Below are positions 7,318 through 7,655 of a stretch of DNA of 7,655 nt, piece by piece. A program made the translations under genes and the position numbers. How positions within the stretch are numbered: position 1 is the stretch's first letter; each line of letters opens with the position of its first letter. The stretch comes from Porticoccaceae bacterium. Lineage in GTDB: Bacteria; Pseudomonadota; Gammaproteobacteria; Pseudomonadales; Porticoccaceae. Location of the stretch: positions 6,028 to 13,682 of the forward strand of contig NZJL01000030.1 of NCBI GenBank assembly GCA_002692165.1, written 5' to 3'. A model generated the notes under the pieces. It ran no database searches. It was given only the letters and a program-made list of their open reading frames with translations, and had not been told where the DNA came from.

Positions 7318-7655
7318 ACGTAAATAATTCTGAAATCGAGAAGTTTGATAGCCTTGCAAGCCAATGGTGGGACAAACAAGGTGAATTTAAGACGTTGCAT
7401 GACATTAATCCTCTACGCGCCAATTGGATTGATGGTATGTCCCCAGTCGCAAAAAGGAAATTATTGGACGTAGGTTGCGGGGGCGGAATTTTATCAGAAT
7501 CTTTGGCTCAAAGAGGCGCTCAAGTCACCGGAATAGATGCGGGCAAACAATCCATCAAGGTTGCAAATCTTCACAAACTGGAATCTGGAGCATTAATCGA
7601 CTATTTTGTGTCAACCGCGGAGGACTTCGCGGTGAACCAGCCTGAGCAGTTTGAT
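7314..7655 (+). CDS. ubiG: Ubiquinone biosynthesis O-methyltransferase UbiG (3' end outside window)
   Basis: UbiG uses S-adenosylmethionine for the two O-methylation steps of ubiquinone synthesis, at the inner face of the membrane. The first 114 residues of an expected 235-240 are visible. EIEKFDSLASQWWD, GEFKTLHDINPLR, the SAM-binding motif I LDVGCGGGILSE and the following VTGID, whose Asp binds the ribose, closely match E. coli UbiG. The start at ATG 7314 is fixed by the family N-terminus and by the ATGA overlap with the upstream stop. Methylation yields S-adenosylhomocysteine, so a nearby SAH/MTA deaminase relative made metabolic sense in the ancestral arrangement. No frameshift or odd residue is seen in the visible part. 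Confidence 0.96.
   Translation, partial: MNVNNSEIEKFDSLASQWWDKQGEFKTLHDINPLRANWIDGMSPVAKRKLLDVGCGGGILSESLAQRGAQVTGIDAGKQSIKVANLHKLESGALIDYFVSTAEDFAVNQPEQFD

Overview
The window reads as part of a gammaproteobacterial chromosome. Three things support this: the gyrA, pheA and tyrA-aroA gene order on one strand, a TyrA-AroA fusion of the kind seen in Pseudomonas and relatives, and a TRZ/ATZ-type amidohydrolase followed by ubiG on the other strand upstream of gyrA. Base composition is moderate and codon use looks alike across the genes. I see no mobile element, CRISPR array or RNA gene. The order or species cannot be named from this sequence alone.

Layout: two divergent transcription units start from one intergenic region at about 5756-5958. 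On the minus strand, gyrA (5755-3191) is followed after 12 bases by pheA (3178-2093). After a further 58 bases comes a bifunctional TyrA-AroA gene (from 2034) that is still open at the left edge of the window, with its last roughly 70 codons missing. On the plus strand, a full-length amidohydrolase-fold gene (5959-7317) overlaps the start of ubiG (from 7314), which runs off the right edge.

How the genes work together: PheA (chorismate mutase plus prephenate dehydratase) and TyrA-AroA (prephenate or arogenate dehydrogenase plus EPSP synthase) cover EPSP formation and both branches from chorismate to phenylalanine and tyrosine, but not chorismate synthase or the final transaminase. GyrA heads the same unit. 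In Pseudomonas-type genomes serC lies between gyrA and pheA, hisC lies between pheA and tyrA, and mtnA sits near gyrA. None of these is here, so the locus is compacted.

The most notable signal is the amidohydrolase gene. It keeps the whole fold of methylthioadenosine/S-adenosylhomocysteine deaminases, and several substrate-side residues, but by alignment from memory every expected metal ligand is replaced. It is either a pseudoenzyme or a protein with a new function, kept intact in an operon with ubiG. A second oddity is the GyrA box, which reads QGRGGVG instead of the usual basic QRRGGKG.
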